Assembly: GCF_907163085.1 (NCBI RefSeq)
Contig: NZ_CAJQTX010000008.1
Span: 22,855 to 86,854, forward strand
Direction of reading: 5' to 3'
DNA length: 64,000 nucleotides
Source of the DNA: Candidatus Accumulibacter sp. ACC003
Lineage (GTDB): Bacteria > Pseudomonadota > Gammaproteobacteria > Burkholderiales > Rhodocyclaceae
Shown here: piece by piece, positions 9,166-18,960 of the stretch
Numbering within the stretch: the first letter of the stretch is position 1
Layout: each line of letters begins with the position of its first letter
Program-made: the position numbers and the translations under genes
Notes under the pieces: model-generated
Database searches by the model: none
Told to the model about the DNA's origin: nothing
What the model saw: only the letters and a program-made list of their open reading frames with translations

Positions 9166-9423
9166 CTACCGCTTGTTACGCGGTAACGCGAAGTACTGAT
9201 CGAAGACCTCGTCGCTCATCGCCCGCGTGGTGATCCGATCGGCGTCGAGGATGAGCTTTTCCAGGAAGGCCCGTCTCGTCACGCTGGCGTGGCGAGCCAA
9301 GCGAGCCAGAGCGAGGGCCGTCGCGGTCGAGACCCATACCTGCAAACGGCGTTCGCCGTTTTCGCCGGCGCAGGGTCGCTTGGCACGATAGGCTCGCTGC
9401 CTTTCTGCGGAAGTCGTCGCCAT
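9166..9423 (-). CDS. Small ribbon-helix-helix-like protein carried by IS21
   Basis: 85 residues beginning MATTSAERQRAYRAKRP. It resembles small IS- or plasmid-borne DNA-binding proteins: a basic N-terminus, a beta-strand-like LQVWVSTATALALARLA segment and a helix ending in FLEKLILDADR. This layout is compatible with a ribbon-helix-helix fold, but I cannot prove it. It lies downstream of istB on the same strand, inside the IS21 ends, so it is probably an IS21 passenger that regulates transposition. An alternative upstream start would add 14 residues. Confidence 0.5.
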   Translation of the reverse strand: MATTSAERQRAYRAKRPCAGENGERRLQVWVSTATALALARLARHASVTRRAFLEKLILDADRITTRAMSDEVFDQYFALPRNKR

Positions 9424-9510
9424 GAGCGCTCGTCCGTTACCGCGTAACGCCGACCGGATTGGCACCGGCGAACGACAGGTGCGCGCAGATCGGCCGGCAA
9501 ATGGTGCCAG

Positions 9511-10281
9511 TCATGGCTCGATCTGGTCCTTCATGCGATAGCTCTTGCCCTCGATGATGACGGTTTCGGCATGGTGGAGCAGGCGGTCGAGGAGCGCTGA
9601 GGTCAGCGTGCTGTCGTGGTTGAAGATTTCCGACCAATGTTTGTAGGCGAGATTGGTCGTGATGACCAAGGCGCCGCGCTCATAGCGTTCGCTGATCACC
9701 TGGAAGAGCAGATCGGCGCCATGCTTGTCGATGGGCAGATAGCCGAGCTCGTCGACGACCAGCAGTCGCGGCTGCAGATACTTGCGCAGCTCGCGCTTGA
9801 GGCCACCCTGCGCCTGCGCGGCAGAAAGCGAGTTGATGATCTCGACCGCCGTGGTAAACAGCACCGGGTAGCCGTGCAGACAGGCGGTGTGGGCCAGCGC
9901 GATACTGAGATGGCTCTTGCCCAGGCCGACATTGGCCATGAAGATCACATTGCCCTTGTCCTCGATGAAACGCAGGCGAAAGAGATTCTGGATCTGCGGC
10001 CGGTTGATCTTCGTCGGCCAACTCCACTGGAACTGATCGAGCGTCTTGAGCACCGGCAATCGAGCCAGCCCGACGCGTCGCTGGATGCTGCGATCTTCAC
10101 GGGCATGCGCCTCCCCTTCGATCAGGCGCGCCAGATACTCGACGTGCGACCACTGCTCGGCGCCCGCTTGCTGCGCCAGGGATTCAAAGTGCTCGCCCAG
10201 ATGCGACAGTTTCAGGCTCGCCAGTTGGACGCGTAAGGCCTCGCTTGCCGCGGTGCCGGAAGCTTCAGTGCGCATGGCCAT
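9511..10281 (-). CDS. istB: IS21 ATPase IstB
   Basis: About 256 residues. Family features are the N-terminal SLKLSHLGEHFESLAQQAG segment, the degenerate Walker A ANVGLGKSHLSIALAH and Walker B LLVVDELGYLP, followed by GALVITTNLAYKHWSEIF. IstB remodels target DNA and recruits the IstA transposase. Two Met codons (10281 or 10275) are possible starts, and both overlap the 3' end of istA, as usual in IS21. Note the Walker A reads GLGKS after ANV instead of the more common GPPGTGKT; this is normal for many IstB proteins. Confidence 0.93.
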   Translation of the reverse strand: MAMRTEASGTAASEALRVQLASLKLSHLGEHFESLAQQAGAEQWSHVEYLARLIEGEAHAREDRSIQRRVGLARLPVLKTLDQFQWSWPTKINRPQIQNLFRLRFIEDKGNVIFMANVGLGKSHLSIALAHTACLHGYPVLFTTAVEIINSLSAAQAQGGLKRELRKYLQPRLLVVDELGYLPIDKHGADLLFQVISERYERGALVITTNLAYKHWSEIFNHDSTLTSALLDRLLHHAETVIIEGKSYRMKDQIEP

Positions 10282-11909
10282 GCCCCTCATAAAGGGAGAG
10301 ATCGGGTGCGGCGATCTCGATTTCCAGGAGGTCCTGGCGGCGGGTGAGATGGAGCGCACCGGCCGCCGGGATTTCGCGGGCCCGCATCTCCAGGATGTTG
10401 GCGACGTACTCACTACTGTAGGCGGCAAAGGCAATGCCATCCTGGATCGCCCGGTCGACGGCGTCGGCGCCATAGATCTCGCTCAAGGCGACGATCTTGC
10501 GCAGGTGATGGCGCGAGTTCACGCGGCGTTGCTCGATGCCCTCCAGATAGGCCGATGCGTGCCGCGAGAGACTCAGGAACTGCACCAGCAAGCGCTGCTC
10601 ACGGGCATTTCGCCGCTGCGCGAGCAGCTCCTTCGGATGCTCGGGGTCCTCGATATCCTGGCGGCGATCGTAGCTGCGGACATGGCGGGCGACGAGCTTG
10701 TTCTGGTGGTAAATGCACACCCGGTCCGGGTACGCCTTCAGCGTCACCCGCTGACTCGCCAACTCGGCGGGGACCGAATAGTGGTTGCCTTCGAGCGCCA
10801 CACGGAACTGCTTGGAAGCGCGCTGACTCTGGATGCGAGCGATGTCGTAGGGCATCGGATTGAGTGACTGCAGCTTCGCTTGCTCGTCCTTGAACAGGTC
10901 GACGGGTCGCTGGTGCGTTTCCCCATGGATGCGAACATTGGCGATGCTCGCCAGCCACAGCTCGGCGGCCGGGTTCACCGCGCTGAAGTCGAGAAGCTCC
11001 AGACCGTTCAGGAAATTCTTTTTGACATAACCCACACCGTTTTCGACGCGTCCTTTTTCGTGGCCTTGCCCGACGTTACACGCCGAGATCTCGAACCCCC
11101 AATGACGAGCGAAATCGACGTAGCGCGGATTGAACAGCGGCGCCTCACCGACGACGCGGGCGAGCACCGCCGATTTCAAATTCAGATTTCCTGATCTCGG
11201 AGGAAACCGGGTTGGCACTTCAGACAAGAGTGAAGGTCATTCTTGCCCCGGTTTCCGGATGCGGAAAATCTTGCAGGGTGAGTTCCTCGAGGAGCGCGGC
11301 GATAGCGCGATCATGAGCTGGGCTGGCCATCCGGTGAATTTTGATGGTCAGGGTGTTGGCTAGCGCGTTCGGTTCGATGTCAGCGGAAGAAACGAACAAT
11401 TCGCGAATGAGCGCACGTGCGTCGTCCTCCTTCTTCAAGTGGCGGCGCAATAGCGCCACCATGGCGGTCTCGGCCCGGTAGGCGACCATTTTCACGGTAT
11501 CGCAGAGCATCTTGTTCAGCGGCGGCAGTTGGGTCGGTCGCTCGGTCTCGGGCAGACTGTCGATCGTCACCTTTCGGGGGCTTGCCTTGCGCGCCGCGCA
11601 AAGTCGCTTGAGCTCCTCCTGAACGGCCTGCAGTGCTTCGACAGACTCGGCGTTTTTCTGGATTTCGCCGCCGTCGTTCAAGGCCGTCCTGGCGATTGCG
11701 GCCTGCAGTTTTCTTTCGCTCTGGCGGGTTTGCCTGACGGCCTTGTCGAGTTCCCGCCAGCGGGGGTTGACGACCTGGTGAGTGCCGGGAAGAGAGTGTA
11801 AGTATTCGGTGAACCCGTAGCCCCCGCTTTTTTGGTCGGCGTGGTTCAGTCAGCGATTGGCGGGTAGACCGGAAATCTGGACTGGACACAGCAGCGGAAA
11901 TCCGGCACC

Positions 11910-13610
11910 ATGCGGCGCATGGACACGGGTGCGGACATCATTGGCGGAGGATCGGCGGCAAGTCACCGCCAAGTGGCGCCGTTCGCCGAGGTGTTGGTGA
12001 CGCTAACCAAGGAGCAGGAAATCAAGCTCCGTTGGGAGGCCAGCTTCTGGCGGAGCCAACATCGACAAGCGCTGGTTCGGTTGGCGCAATCGGAGGCAGC
12101 TCATCGGGTGGAAATGGCGCAAGCGGCGGCGCGCGAGGCGGCCTTGCGCAGCGAACTGGAGCAGGCCAAGGGCAAGATCCGCGATCTGCAAAAACGCCTG
12201 TTTGGTCGCAAGTCAGAACGCTCTTCGGGAGCCGAGAAGAACCCGGCGGCGGACCAAAAATCGTCGCGAGCTCGAGGTCAGCAACCGGGAGCAGCGGGTC
12301 ACGGGCGGAACCCGGAAAGTCACTTGCCGACGCAGATCGAGGTCATCGACATCGACTGCCCGCATTGCCCGGACTGTGGTCTGGGCTACGTCGACTTTCC
12401 CGGCACGGAAGACAGTGAAGTCCTCGAGATCGAGGTCAAGGCCTACCGCCGGAAGATCTGCCGGCGGCGCTACCGGCGGACCTGTCAGTGTTCGGGCGCG
12501 CGGGGTATTCTGACCGCGCCACCGCCGGCACGATTGATCCCGCGTGGAAAGTACGGCGTGTCGATCTGGGTGCACCTGCTGCTGTCGAAGTTCTTGTACG
12601 GCCAGCCGACGCATCGGCTTCTGCGAGACTTGTCCGACCACGGACTGACGCTCTCGGCAGGAACGGTGGCCGGCGGACTGCGTGCCTTGGCACCGCTGTT
12701 CGAGCCGCTTGAAGAAGCACTGCTTGGCCAACTACGCAGCGAGAAACAGTGGCACGCAGACGAGACCCGCTGGCGGGTCTTTGCCGAGACCGAAGGGAAG
12801 GTCGGACATCGCTGGTATTTCTGGGTGTTCCACGGCCCATCGGTCATCCACTTCGTGCTCGACCCGAGCCGCTCGGCGGCGGTGCCGATCCGGGAGCTCT
12901 CCGGTAGCGCCGGAGGAGTCATCATCTGTGATCGCTATTCGGCCTACAAGAAGCTCGCGCGAGTCCTTGACCACTTCATTCTGGCTTTCTGCTGGGCACA
13001 TCAGCGGCGTGATTTCCTGGAACTGGCCAACGCCCATCCGGAGCTCGCGGACTGGGCACTGGCCTGGGTCGAGCAGATCGCTCAGCTCTACCACTTGAAT
13101 GGACGGCGCCTGGAAGTCCGTAGCGACCCAGTACAGTGGGCCGAACGCGACCGCGCCTTGCGGCAGGCGATCACGCAAATGGCCAGTCAACGGGAAAGCG
13201 AACTGGCGAACCCGGCGCTCAAAATGCCGGCGAGCAAGGTGCTGCGAAGCATGCGCAAACATTGGTCCGGCCTGACCGTCTTTGTCGACCGCCCCGAGGT
13301 GGCGATGGACAATAATGCCGCCGAGCGCGCACAGCGCACGCCGGTGGTCGCACGCAAGAACTTCTATGGGTCGGGCAGTCTCTGGTCCGGCGCACTCGCC
13401 GCGACGATGTTCAGCTTGCTGCTGACGCTGCGCTTGTGGGGAATCAACCCGCGCACCTGGCTGACGGCGTATCTGGAGGCCTGCGCCGCCAACGGCAACC
13501 TGCCGCCGACGGACTTGAGTGCCTTTCTGCCCTGGGCGATGGCGACCGATCGACTGGCTCAGATGCGTGGCATCCCGGTCGATCAGAGCCGTCCCATCGA
13601 TAGCTCGTGA
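11910..13610 (+). CDS. IS66-type DDE transposase (copy A)
   Basis: Up to 566 residues. An N-terminal coiled-coil (ALRSELEQAKGKIRDLQKRLFGR) is followed by a zinc-finger block (CPHCPDCGLGY), then the catalytic core with Asp in WHADETRWRVF, Asp in VIICDRYSAYKK and Glu in MDNNAAERAQRTP. This matches TnpC of IS66, but the standard tnpA and tnpB partners are absent. The start is uncertain: the annotated ATG gives an N-terminal extension of about 30 residues, and an internal GTG/TTG before LTKEQEIKLRWE may be the true start. The stop overlaps the next gene in GTGA. Confidence 0.88.
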   Translation: MRRMDTGADIIGGGSAASHRQVAPFAEVLVTLTKEQEIKLRWEASFWRSQHRQALVRLAQSEAAHRVEMAQAAAREAALRSELEQAKGKIRDLQKRLFGRKSERSSGAEKNPAADQKSSRARGQQPGAAGHGRNPESHLPTQIEVIDIDCPHCPDCGLGYVDFPGTEDSEVLEIEVKAYRRKICRRRYRRTCQCSGARGILTAPPPARLIPRGKYGVSIWVHLLLSKFLYGQPTHRLLRDLSDHGLTLSAGTVAGGLRALAPLFEPLEEALLGQLRSEKQWHADETRWRVFAETEGKVGHRWYFWVFHGPSVIHFVLDPSRSAAVPIRELSGSAGGVIICDRYSAYKKLARVLDHFILAFCWAHQRRDFLELANAHPELADWALAWVEQIAQLYHLNGRRLEVRSDPVQWAERDRALRQAITQMASQRESELANPALKMPASKVLRSMRKHWSGLTVFVDRPEVAMDNNAAERAQRTPVVARKNFYGSGSLWSGALAATMFSLLLTLRLWGINPRTWLTAYLEACAANGNLPPTDLSAFLPWAMATDRLAQMRGIPVDQSRPIDSS

Positions 13611-14464
13611 AGCCTTATTGCGGGCGTCACTTTACCGACGACGAACTGCAGGCCCTCTGCCGCCTGATCGAAGCCCATCCTGGCAGCAGCCGCGCGCAAC
13701 TGTCGCGCCAGGTGTGTGAGCTCTTCGACTGGCGTAAGCCCAATGGCGAGCTGAAGGATATGACCTGCCGGGTGGCCATGCTGCGTATGCAGGCCGACGG
13801 CCTGCTCACCCTGCCGGCGGCACGACGGGCCGCTCCTCGCCAACCCGAGTATCTGCCTACTCACGCCACCGATCCACAACCGTTGCTCACTCAGCCGGTG
13901 CATGAACTGCCGCCGCTGCGTCTGCATCAGGTCGTCGGTTCGGCGAACTCGCGTCTGTGGAACGAGTACATCGCCCGCTACCACTATCTCGGCCACACGC
14001 CCATGGCGGGCAGTCAGAGCCGCTACTTCGTCTTCGCCGGCGAGACCCTGGTCGCCTTGCTCAGCTTCGGCGCCAGCGCCTGGAAACTCGCCGCGCGCGA
14101 GCAATTCATCGGTTGGCACGATGAGCAGCGACAAAGGAACCTGCAACTGGTGGTGAACAATGCCCGCTTTCTGATCCTGCCCTGGATCCAGTGCAAGGGC
14201 CTGGCCTCCAAGATCCTCTCGCTTATGCAGCGGCAACTGCCCAAGGACTGGCTGGCGCGCTACGGCTACCGCCCCGTACTGCTCGAAACCTTCGTCGAGA
14301 CGCCCCGCCATCGCGGCACCTGCTACCAGGCCGCCAACTGGATCAAGGTCGGTCAAACCGCCGGGCGAGGCAAGAAATGCCCCACCAGCAAGTCCATCCT
14401 CCCGATCAAGGACATCTGGCTCTACCCCCTTCACAGAGCCTTCCGATCAGTCCTCTGCCGCTAA
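13607..14464 (+). CDS. DUF4338 / DruA-like protein carried by IS66-type element (copy A)
   Basis: 285 residues from a GTG start that overlaps the transposase stop (GTGA), so its translation is coupled to the transposase. The N-terminal part is a small helical domain ([31 protein letters not shown]). The C-terminal part has the DUF4338 signature: [65 protein letters not shown] and [19 protein letters not shown]4338 is the family of DruA from the Druantia anti-phage system. No other Druantia gene (DruB-E or the large helicase) is nearby, so here it is more likely an IS accessory factor; its activity is unknown. Confidence 0.85.
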   Translation: MKPYCGRHFTDDELQALCRLIEAHPGSSRAQLSRQVCELFDWRKPNGELKDMTCRVAMLRMQADGLLTLPAARRAAPRQPEYLPTHATDPQPLLTQPVHELPPLRLHQVVGSANSRLWNEYIARYHYLGHTPMAGSQSRYFVFAGETLVALLSFGASAWKLAAREQFIGWHDEQRQRNLQLVVNNARFLILPWIQCKGLASKILSLMQRQLPKDWLARYGYRPVLLETFVETPRHRGTCYQAANWIKVGQTAGRGKKCPTSKSILPIKDIWLYPLHRAFRSVLCR

Positions 14465-16838
14465 CCCGCCTCGGCAATGGCGCTGGCGCGCTACGGGTTG
14501 GCCGAATACTTACAAGAGAGTCGTCTCCGTACTCGATAAGTCCATCAATATCATAGTGTTCCATCATGTACGCGAAGTAGTTTTCCTGGCACCAACGGGC
14601 GAACATCCGCCCAGCGATGGTGGTGTTTCCGAGTTGCCGGGCGGTCGTGATCACGGCTGTTTGATGTCCCGTCTGGGTCAGCCGACGAACTTCGCTCACG
14701 GCCAGGCTGCTATCGCCTGTGCCGAGTCGGGTTTCGCGCATGGCGAGTTTCATCCCGGTGCTGCCGCCTGCCGGCAGATGGACTTCCTGTTCCTGAAACA
14801 CCTCTTCGGACCAGAGGTCCTTGACGTTCTTGCGGTAGGTCAGTGCGCCGATGCGCTGTTTCCAGAGTCTGCCGAGGAGACTCTGGGTGGCCCCTTCCCG
14901 ATCGAAGACCATGACAAACCGGTGCAGGGTCGGGTCGGCGTCCAGTTCGGCCGGCGTCGGCTGTCCCGGGACAATCTCCAGCAGTTGGGGGACGATGTCC
15001 TTGAGCAGGGTCTCGGCGAGTCCGTCATTGAGCGGCTGCGAAACCACAAAGAACGGGCGACCCAGGGCATCGTTAACCCAGTAGTCGGTGGTGCCCCGCA
15101 GGCACAGGCGTTCGCGCGAGACGTAGCGCTTCGACAGCCTGGCCTGCTCGCCGTGATACACCCGAACATGACCATCGACATACAGGTAACCCGCTTCTTC
15201 TGGCTCACTTTCCATCCAGAGCTTCGCGAGATCCCGCATCCAGGCTGCCGGGTCACCCGTCTTGGCCAGCAGATGGACCTTTTCCCGCAGGGTGCGGACT
15301 TCCGGTACCCGGTCCAGGCCGATGACTTTGCCGAGTTCTCCGGGCGAGGTTTGTCGCAGATGTTCCGGCCGCTTGATTCGCCCCAGGGCCATGAAGCCGA
15401 GGACGAGAAGGATGTGCAAGGCGCTGTAGAATCCCCGGGGCAGCTTGAGATGGCGATCCAGGCCGGTCAGTAGCCCGTTCGCGCACAAGGCCGGCAAGCC
15501 GGCCAACAGCCCCCCCATCGCCACATCGTGGCTCGCTTCGAAGCGCGTCGTCGCACCGGTCGCCAATCCCAGCGCCGTTTGGATCCGCTCGTCGGCGCGC
15601 GTGCAGGCGGTGCCCATCCCCGCGGCGGCTTCCGCATCCGCCCGGCTGCGCTCACTCTTGGTGCTCGCCGCTTCCAACTCCCCTGCCTCTTGCGGCAAGG
15701 CGGCCAACTGCGGCACGCCCTGGCGCCGGATCGCCTTGCGCAGCGTCGACTCCTGGACGCCCACCTGCCGTGCCACTTCGGCAGGACGCTTTCCCTCGCT
15801 CAACAGCCGCGCGCATTCGGCACTCTTGTCCGGCGTCATGATCCGCGGCCGGCTCGCCGCCGCCGGTCGAAAGAAAGACGATGGCCCGGCTTTGCGGCTT
15901 TGTCCCACCCAGTTCATCAGCGTGCGGTGCGGGATGCACAGCGGTGGCCTTTCCAGTTCGACCGCCTTGACGTGCCCGTTCTCCATCAGGCTGGTCAGAG
16001 CGAACCTGCGGCCAGCGTCGTCTCCTACGGGGTGCGAGAAGTAATTGTCTCCCCCAACAAAGTAGATCGCTTGGCCATCCTTCTCCAGAATCGCCAACCC
16101 TTCTCCCACTTTCTGCGCACCATCCGGAAACCCTGGAAGCCACGATTGCCTCAACGTCTGCTCCTCCTTGCACTCCTAGCGAAGCTTGGTTTATGCCATA
16201 AGAAAATCATGGCCGTCAAAATAAAGTGCCACGTGCAATTCCGGAATTCTACCTACATTCCCGGCCGGGATCAGGAAATCTGAAATTGTCGATCATCAAG
16301 CGGGCTGGGCAACCCCGGAACGCCGTGAAGGCGTGCTCATGGGCGGCGAGGAAATGCTCCATGGTTTGCGAGACGGTGAACTCGACGTACATCAGGCGGC
16401 TGTAGCACAGCACCATGACGAAGAAGGACAGTCGCCGACGCGTCGAGCCGACCGCGATGCTGCCGTATTCGCCCCAGTCAACCTGGGCGCATTCCCCGGG
16501 GGCAAAGGAGAGCTTGAGAAAGGCGGGCCGACGCACCGGCCGGACCTTGCGTACATACGTCTTGACGATCGTGTAGCCGCCCGTAAAACCTTCCTCGCGC
16601 AGGCGCTGGAAGATCTGCTGCGCGCTGTACGGGTGGCTTTCCAGCAGGCGAACGATGCGCGCCTTGAAGGGGTCGAGGCGACTGCTGCGTGGTGGCGACT
16701 GGCGGGCATGAAACTGCGCGACGCCGACCCACTTCGCCACCGTGTCCGCATCCAGAGCGAGGGCGCGGGCGGTCTGCGCGATGGTCAGCTGCTGCCGATC
16801 GTGGTGATCCTTGATCTTGCAGTAGGTTTCGTAGTCGA

Positions 16839-17231
16839 TCATGGCGTCCGTCCCAGAGCAGCGCGCAGCTGACCGATTCGGATGTCAATCTCGTCCGCTG
16901 CCAGTTCGTCCGCTTCGATGCGCCGGGCAGCATCTAGCGCCAGTACCTGGTAGAGCGGGCGTTGATAGGCGATCAGGCCGACGTGGACGAGGTCGCCACG
17001 TGCCTGGCTGAGCCGGGCAAGGCCGATCGACAGGCGCCGGCCGAGTACGGCATCCGAGTAGTAGCTGCGCCCCTGGGCGTCGGCGACGGTGACCAGAAAC
17101 AGATAGAGTGCCGCCGCTGGGGGATCACAGCGATCGAGGTAAGGTTGCCGCACCAGGCGGTGGTCGACCCAGCTGAACTGGGCCGGGATCGTTCGCATCC
17201 GTTCCGGACAGAGCACCCGTTTGATGGTCAT
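16839..17231 (-). CDS. IS21-associated accessory protein upstream of istA
   Basis: 130 residues starting MTIKRVLCPERMRTIPAQF, with SWVDHRLVRQPYLDRCDP and ALYLFLVTVADAQGRSYY following. The middle looks like a winged-helix/replication-initiator type fold (AVLGRRLSIGLARLSQARGDL... GLIAYQRPLYQVL), which is a guess. The stop overlaps the istA start by 4 bp, so it is coupled to istA. Similar proteins are, as far as I remember, repeatedly found upstream of istA in betaproteobacterial IS21 elements. Probably regulates or assists transposition. Confidence 0.6.
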   Translation of the reverse strand: MTIKRVLCPERMRTIPAQFSWVDHRLVRQPYLDRCDPPAAALYLFLVTVADAQGRSYYSDAVLGRRLSIGLARLSQARGDLVHVGLIAYQRPLYQVLALDAARRIEADELAADEIDIRIGQLRAALGRTP

Positions 17232-17721
17232 CGCCGATCCTCCCCGCCAAGATGTCATGCCCCAGTTGTAGCAGCTGGCGGGTGCTCCTGGCGATGTCAT
17301 CCTGTAACGCACTGCCCGTGAATTGTGCGATAAAGCCAATCAAAACAGCGGGTTGGTCGCGCCAGACATCTTGTAACGCCGTTTCTGCCTTATTCTGGAA
17401 ATCTTCAGCGATTTCAAGCGCTTGGACCGGGCAGACCTCTTGTAACGCAAGCGTTGGGGGCGACTCCGCAGCGCTTGCCTTGGGTGGTCGTCGCCAGTAG
17501 CCCGGGTGCTCAGCCCGCCAAGCCTGCACCCGCGCGACATTCTCTGGTCCGCGGAAGTAGTCCTGGTTCTCCGGTTTGGCGAGCCAGGCGCGACGACTCG
17601 CCGCCCGGCTTGCCTTCCGACAGTCCACTTTGGCGCAGTACTTCTGGCGGCCCGCGTTGCGCGCATCCGCCTGGAAGATCTCTCCGCAAAACAAACAGTT
17701 GTGCCGTCCCTGGTGCGCCAT
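17125..17721 (-). CDS. IS21-associated zinc-ribbon protein
   Basis: 198 residues from ATG at 17721 (MAHQGRHNCLFCGEIFQAD). Two Cys pairs (CLFC and CAKVDC) form a likely zinc-binding site, followed by a basic region (RKASRAASRRAWLAKPENQ) and the YFRGPENVARVQAWRAEHPG segment. The C-terminal half is helical (LIGFIAQFTGSALQDDIA). The 3' end overlaps the next gene (start 17231) by about 107 bp, so its last 35 codons may be read-through. It lies inside the IS21 ends and is probably an IS-borne DNA-binding accessory. Confidence 0.6.
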   Translation of the reverse strand: MAHQGRHNCLFCGEIFQADARNAGRQKYCAKVDCRKASRAASRRAWLAKPENQDYFRGPENVARVQAWRAEHPGYWRRPPKASAAESPPTLALQEVCPVQALEIAEDFQNKAETALQDVWRDQPAVLIGFIAQFTGSALQDDIARSTRQLLQLGHDILAGRIGDDHQTGALSGTDANDPGPVQLGRPPPGAATLPRSL

Positions 17722-18960
17722 GGCTCGCCCTCCTTGCGCCGCATAATGCAACGCCATGGCATGCTACGAGGCCCCACGCGCACGCTGACGGAAAGGAGGA
17801 AAAGCGAAGAACGAAAAAGAGCGAAGAGCGAGGAAGAAGAGCCAGCAAACCCTTCAGAGGAAAGCCGTCGAAGAAGATCGACGAAGAAAATACACGACTT
17901 TCAAACCGCCAGAATTAACGGACTTTCAGAACGCCGCTGACACCAACGGCGTCATGCCGGCGAGACCGGCGTGCGGGCTGCGGTGATAGACCTGTTCAAG
18001 CCACGCCCAGAGGCGGGCATTGAGATCGTCCAGGCTGGCGATATGGCGCTCATCGAGTTCGCTGAGAAACTGATCGCGGCAGCGGCGGTGCCAGCGCTCC
18101 AACTTCCCTTTGCCCTCGGGCGCGTACGGCCGGCAGTGAATCAGATGGATGCCCAGCCGGGCGCAGATCCCTTGCAGCGTCTCGGCGCGGTAGGCGGCGC
18201 CGTTATCGACCACCAGCTTGAGCGGAATGCCGCGCTTGAGCACCGCCTGCTTGAGCACGCCTTCGATATCCAGGGCGGTTTCTCCGGGGCAGAAGGCGCT
18301 GTGCGTGAGCAGCCGGGAGGCGTCGTCGAAGAGCGATACGAGATAGCTCTTGGCGAGTTTGCCGTCGATCGGCACGCGTGGGCCGTGCATCACGTCGCCG
18401 TACCAGATCGCCCCCGCTGTCGCGGCGACGAAGCTGCGTTTCTCCTCGGGCAGGCTGGCCGAGCCGGTGATCCGTGACAGGCCGTGCTGCTGCAGCAGAC
18501 GGTGAATGGTCGACCGGGCCAGGCGGCCACGGGCGACGGTGCCGGTGGCTTCGAGCAATTGTCGAATCTGGCACAGCGAGCGCCGCGGGTTGTCGCGCTT
18601 GGCGGCGAGAATGGCCGCCTGGGTGGCGGCCGGGAGCTTCGATTGGCCGCGGTCGGCGCGCGGCTTGGGCGTCAGGCCATCAAGCTGGTGGAGGCGCCAG
18701 GCGTAGTACCACGCCTGAATCGTCTTCTCGCTCAGATAGCGCCGACGGCTGCCGGGGATGGCGTACTCGCGGCTGGCCAGCTCCCGGAGGAGCTGTTGCA
18801 GTTCGCCACGTTCCAGCCGCTCGCGGCTGATCAGGGGACCGAGAACGGACAGGCGAAACAGGGCTTTCGGATCAATCGGGTTCATAACCACTCCTGGTGA
18901 TAAATCGGAGCGGTGATCAAACCAGAACGGCCGTTCTAATGACAGGAGCAAACTGTGTGG

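Larger units (their letters stand above)
11798..14513 (+). mobile_element. IS66-like element carrying a DruA-like gene, copy A
   Basis: A 2716-bp element with inverted ends GTAAGTATTCGG(TG/CC)AACCCGTAGC. A perfect 8-bp target duplication AAGAGAGT lies at 11790-11797 and 14514-14521. It encodes one IS66-type transposase and one DUF4338 protein, and has no tnpA or tnpB. A nearly identical copy of exactly the same length is at 45242-47957. It is the innermost layer of the nest. Confidence 0.95.
11220..16154 (-). pseudogene. Large DDE transposase of unassigned IS family, split by IS66/DruA element
   Basis: The start is TTG at 16154, preceded by GGAGGAG at 6-bp spacing, a very strong ribosome binding site that supports the unusual start. 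The N-terminal part (14514-16154) has a helix-turn-helix (RPAEVARQVGVQESTLRKAI), then DDE-like segments with Asp in YLYVDGHVRVYHG and Asp in FVMVFDREGATQS. It breaks off at MEHYDIDGLIEYGDDSL. The C-terminal part (11220-11797) resumes PGTHQVVNPRWRELDKAVRQ and ends ...PHPETGARMTFTLV. Removing the insert and one copy of AAGAGAGT restores the frame, giving a protein of roughly 735 residues. HTH plus DDE supports transposase; the family name is uncertain. Confidence 0.8.
11183..16282 (-). mobile_element. Unassigned DDE insertion sequence (5-bp target duplication), interrupted by the IS66/DruA element
   Basis: The terminal inverted repeats begin CAGATTTCCTGATC on both sides (11183 and 16282). They are flanked by AAATT (11178-11182 and 16283-16287), a 5-bp target duplication. 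Without the nested 2716-bp element and its 8-bp duplication the length is about 2.38 kb, with one long transposase gene filling it. I do not recognise the IS family with certainty. Confidence 0.85.
10265..16842 (-). pseudogene. istA: IS21 transposase IstA, split by a DDE insertion element
   Basis: The N-terminal part (16283-16842) has a helix-turn-helix (LTIAQTARALALDADTVAKW), a second DNA-binding region and the catalytic start PGECAQVDWGEYG, ending at CPARLMIDN. The C-terminal part (10265-11182) resumes with LKSAVLARVVGEAPLFN and includes GRVENGVGYVKKNFL with the catalytic Glu. The 5-bp repeat AAATT (11178-11182; 16283-16287) marks the insertion. Removing the insert and one repeat restores MIDNLKSAVL in frame. 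The intact protein would have been about 500 residues, typical for IstA. Confidence 0.9.
8937..17928 (-). mobile_element. IS21-family element with accessory genes, interrupted by another IS
   Basis: The ends are 36-bp imperfect inverted repeats: TGAATTTCGGTGG... at 8937 and its counterpart ending ...GACTTTCA at 17928. Both contain GGCGGTTTGAAA(T/G)TCGTG. Without the nested elements it is about 3.9 kb, larger than simple IS21 elements because it carries three extra small genes. The gene order on the minus strand is zinc-ribbon protein, short helper protein, istA, istB, small DNA-binding-like protein. No clean target duplication is visible next to the proposed ends. Confidence 0.75.
8532..18885 (-). 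pseudogene. DDE transposase with Mu-type C-terminal domain, split by IS21
   Basis: The N-terminal part (17929-18885) starts MNPIDPKALFRL behind a CAGGAG ribosome binding site. It has helix-turn-helix segments (SEKTIQAWYYAWR; RSTIHRLLQQHGL) and an rve-type core: Asp in WYGDVMHG, Asp in LVVDNGAAYR and Glu in YAPEGKGKLERWH. It stops at HRSPHAGLAGMTPL. The C-terminal part (8532-8936) resumes at ARYQQDLSRIRPLGP and contains the beta-barrel-like RVTRLVRKDGTVSYQGQRFEV region of Mu-type transposases. Between the two lies the IS21 block. The junction residues do not rejoin perfectly, so a few bases may have changed at the insertion site. Confidence 0.78.

Noticed and set aside
13607-14464. A complete Druantia defence system
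   Set aside because: Only the DruA-like gene is present. No DruB-E or large helicase gene is near either copy.
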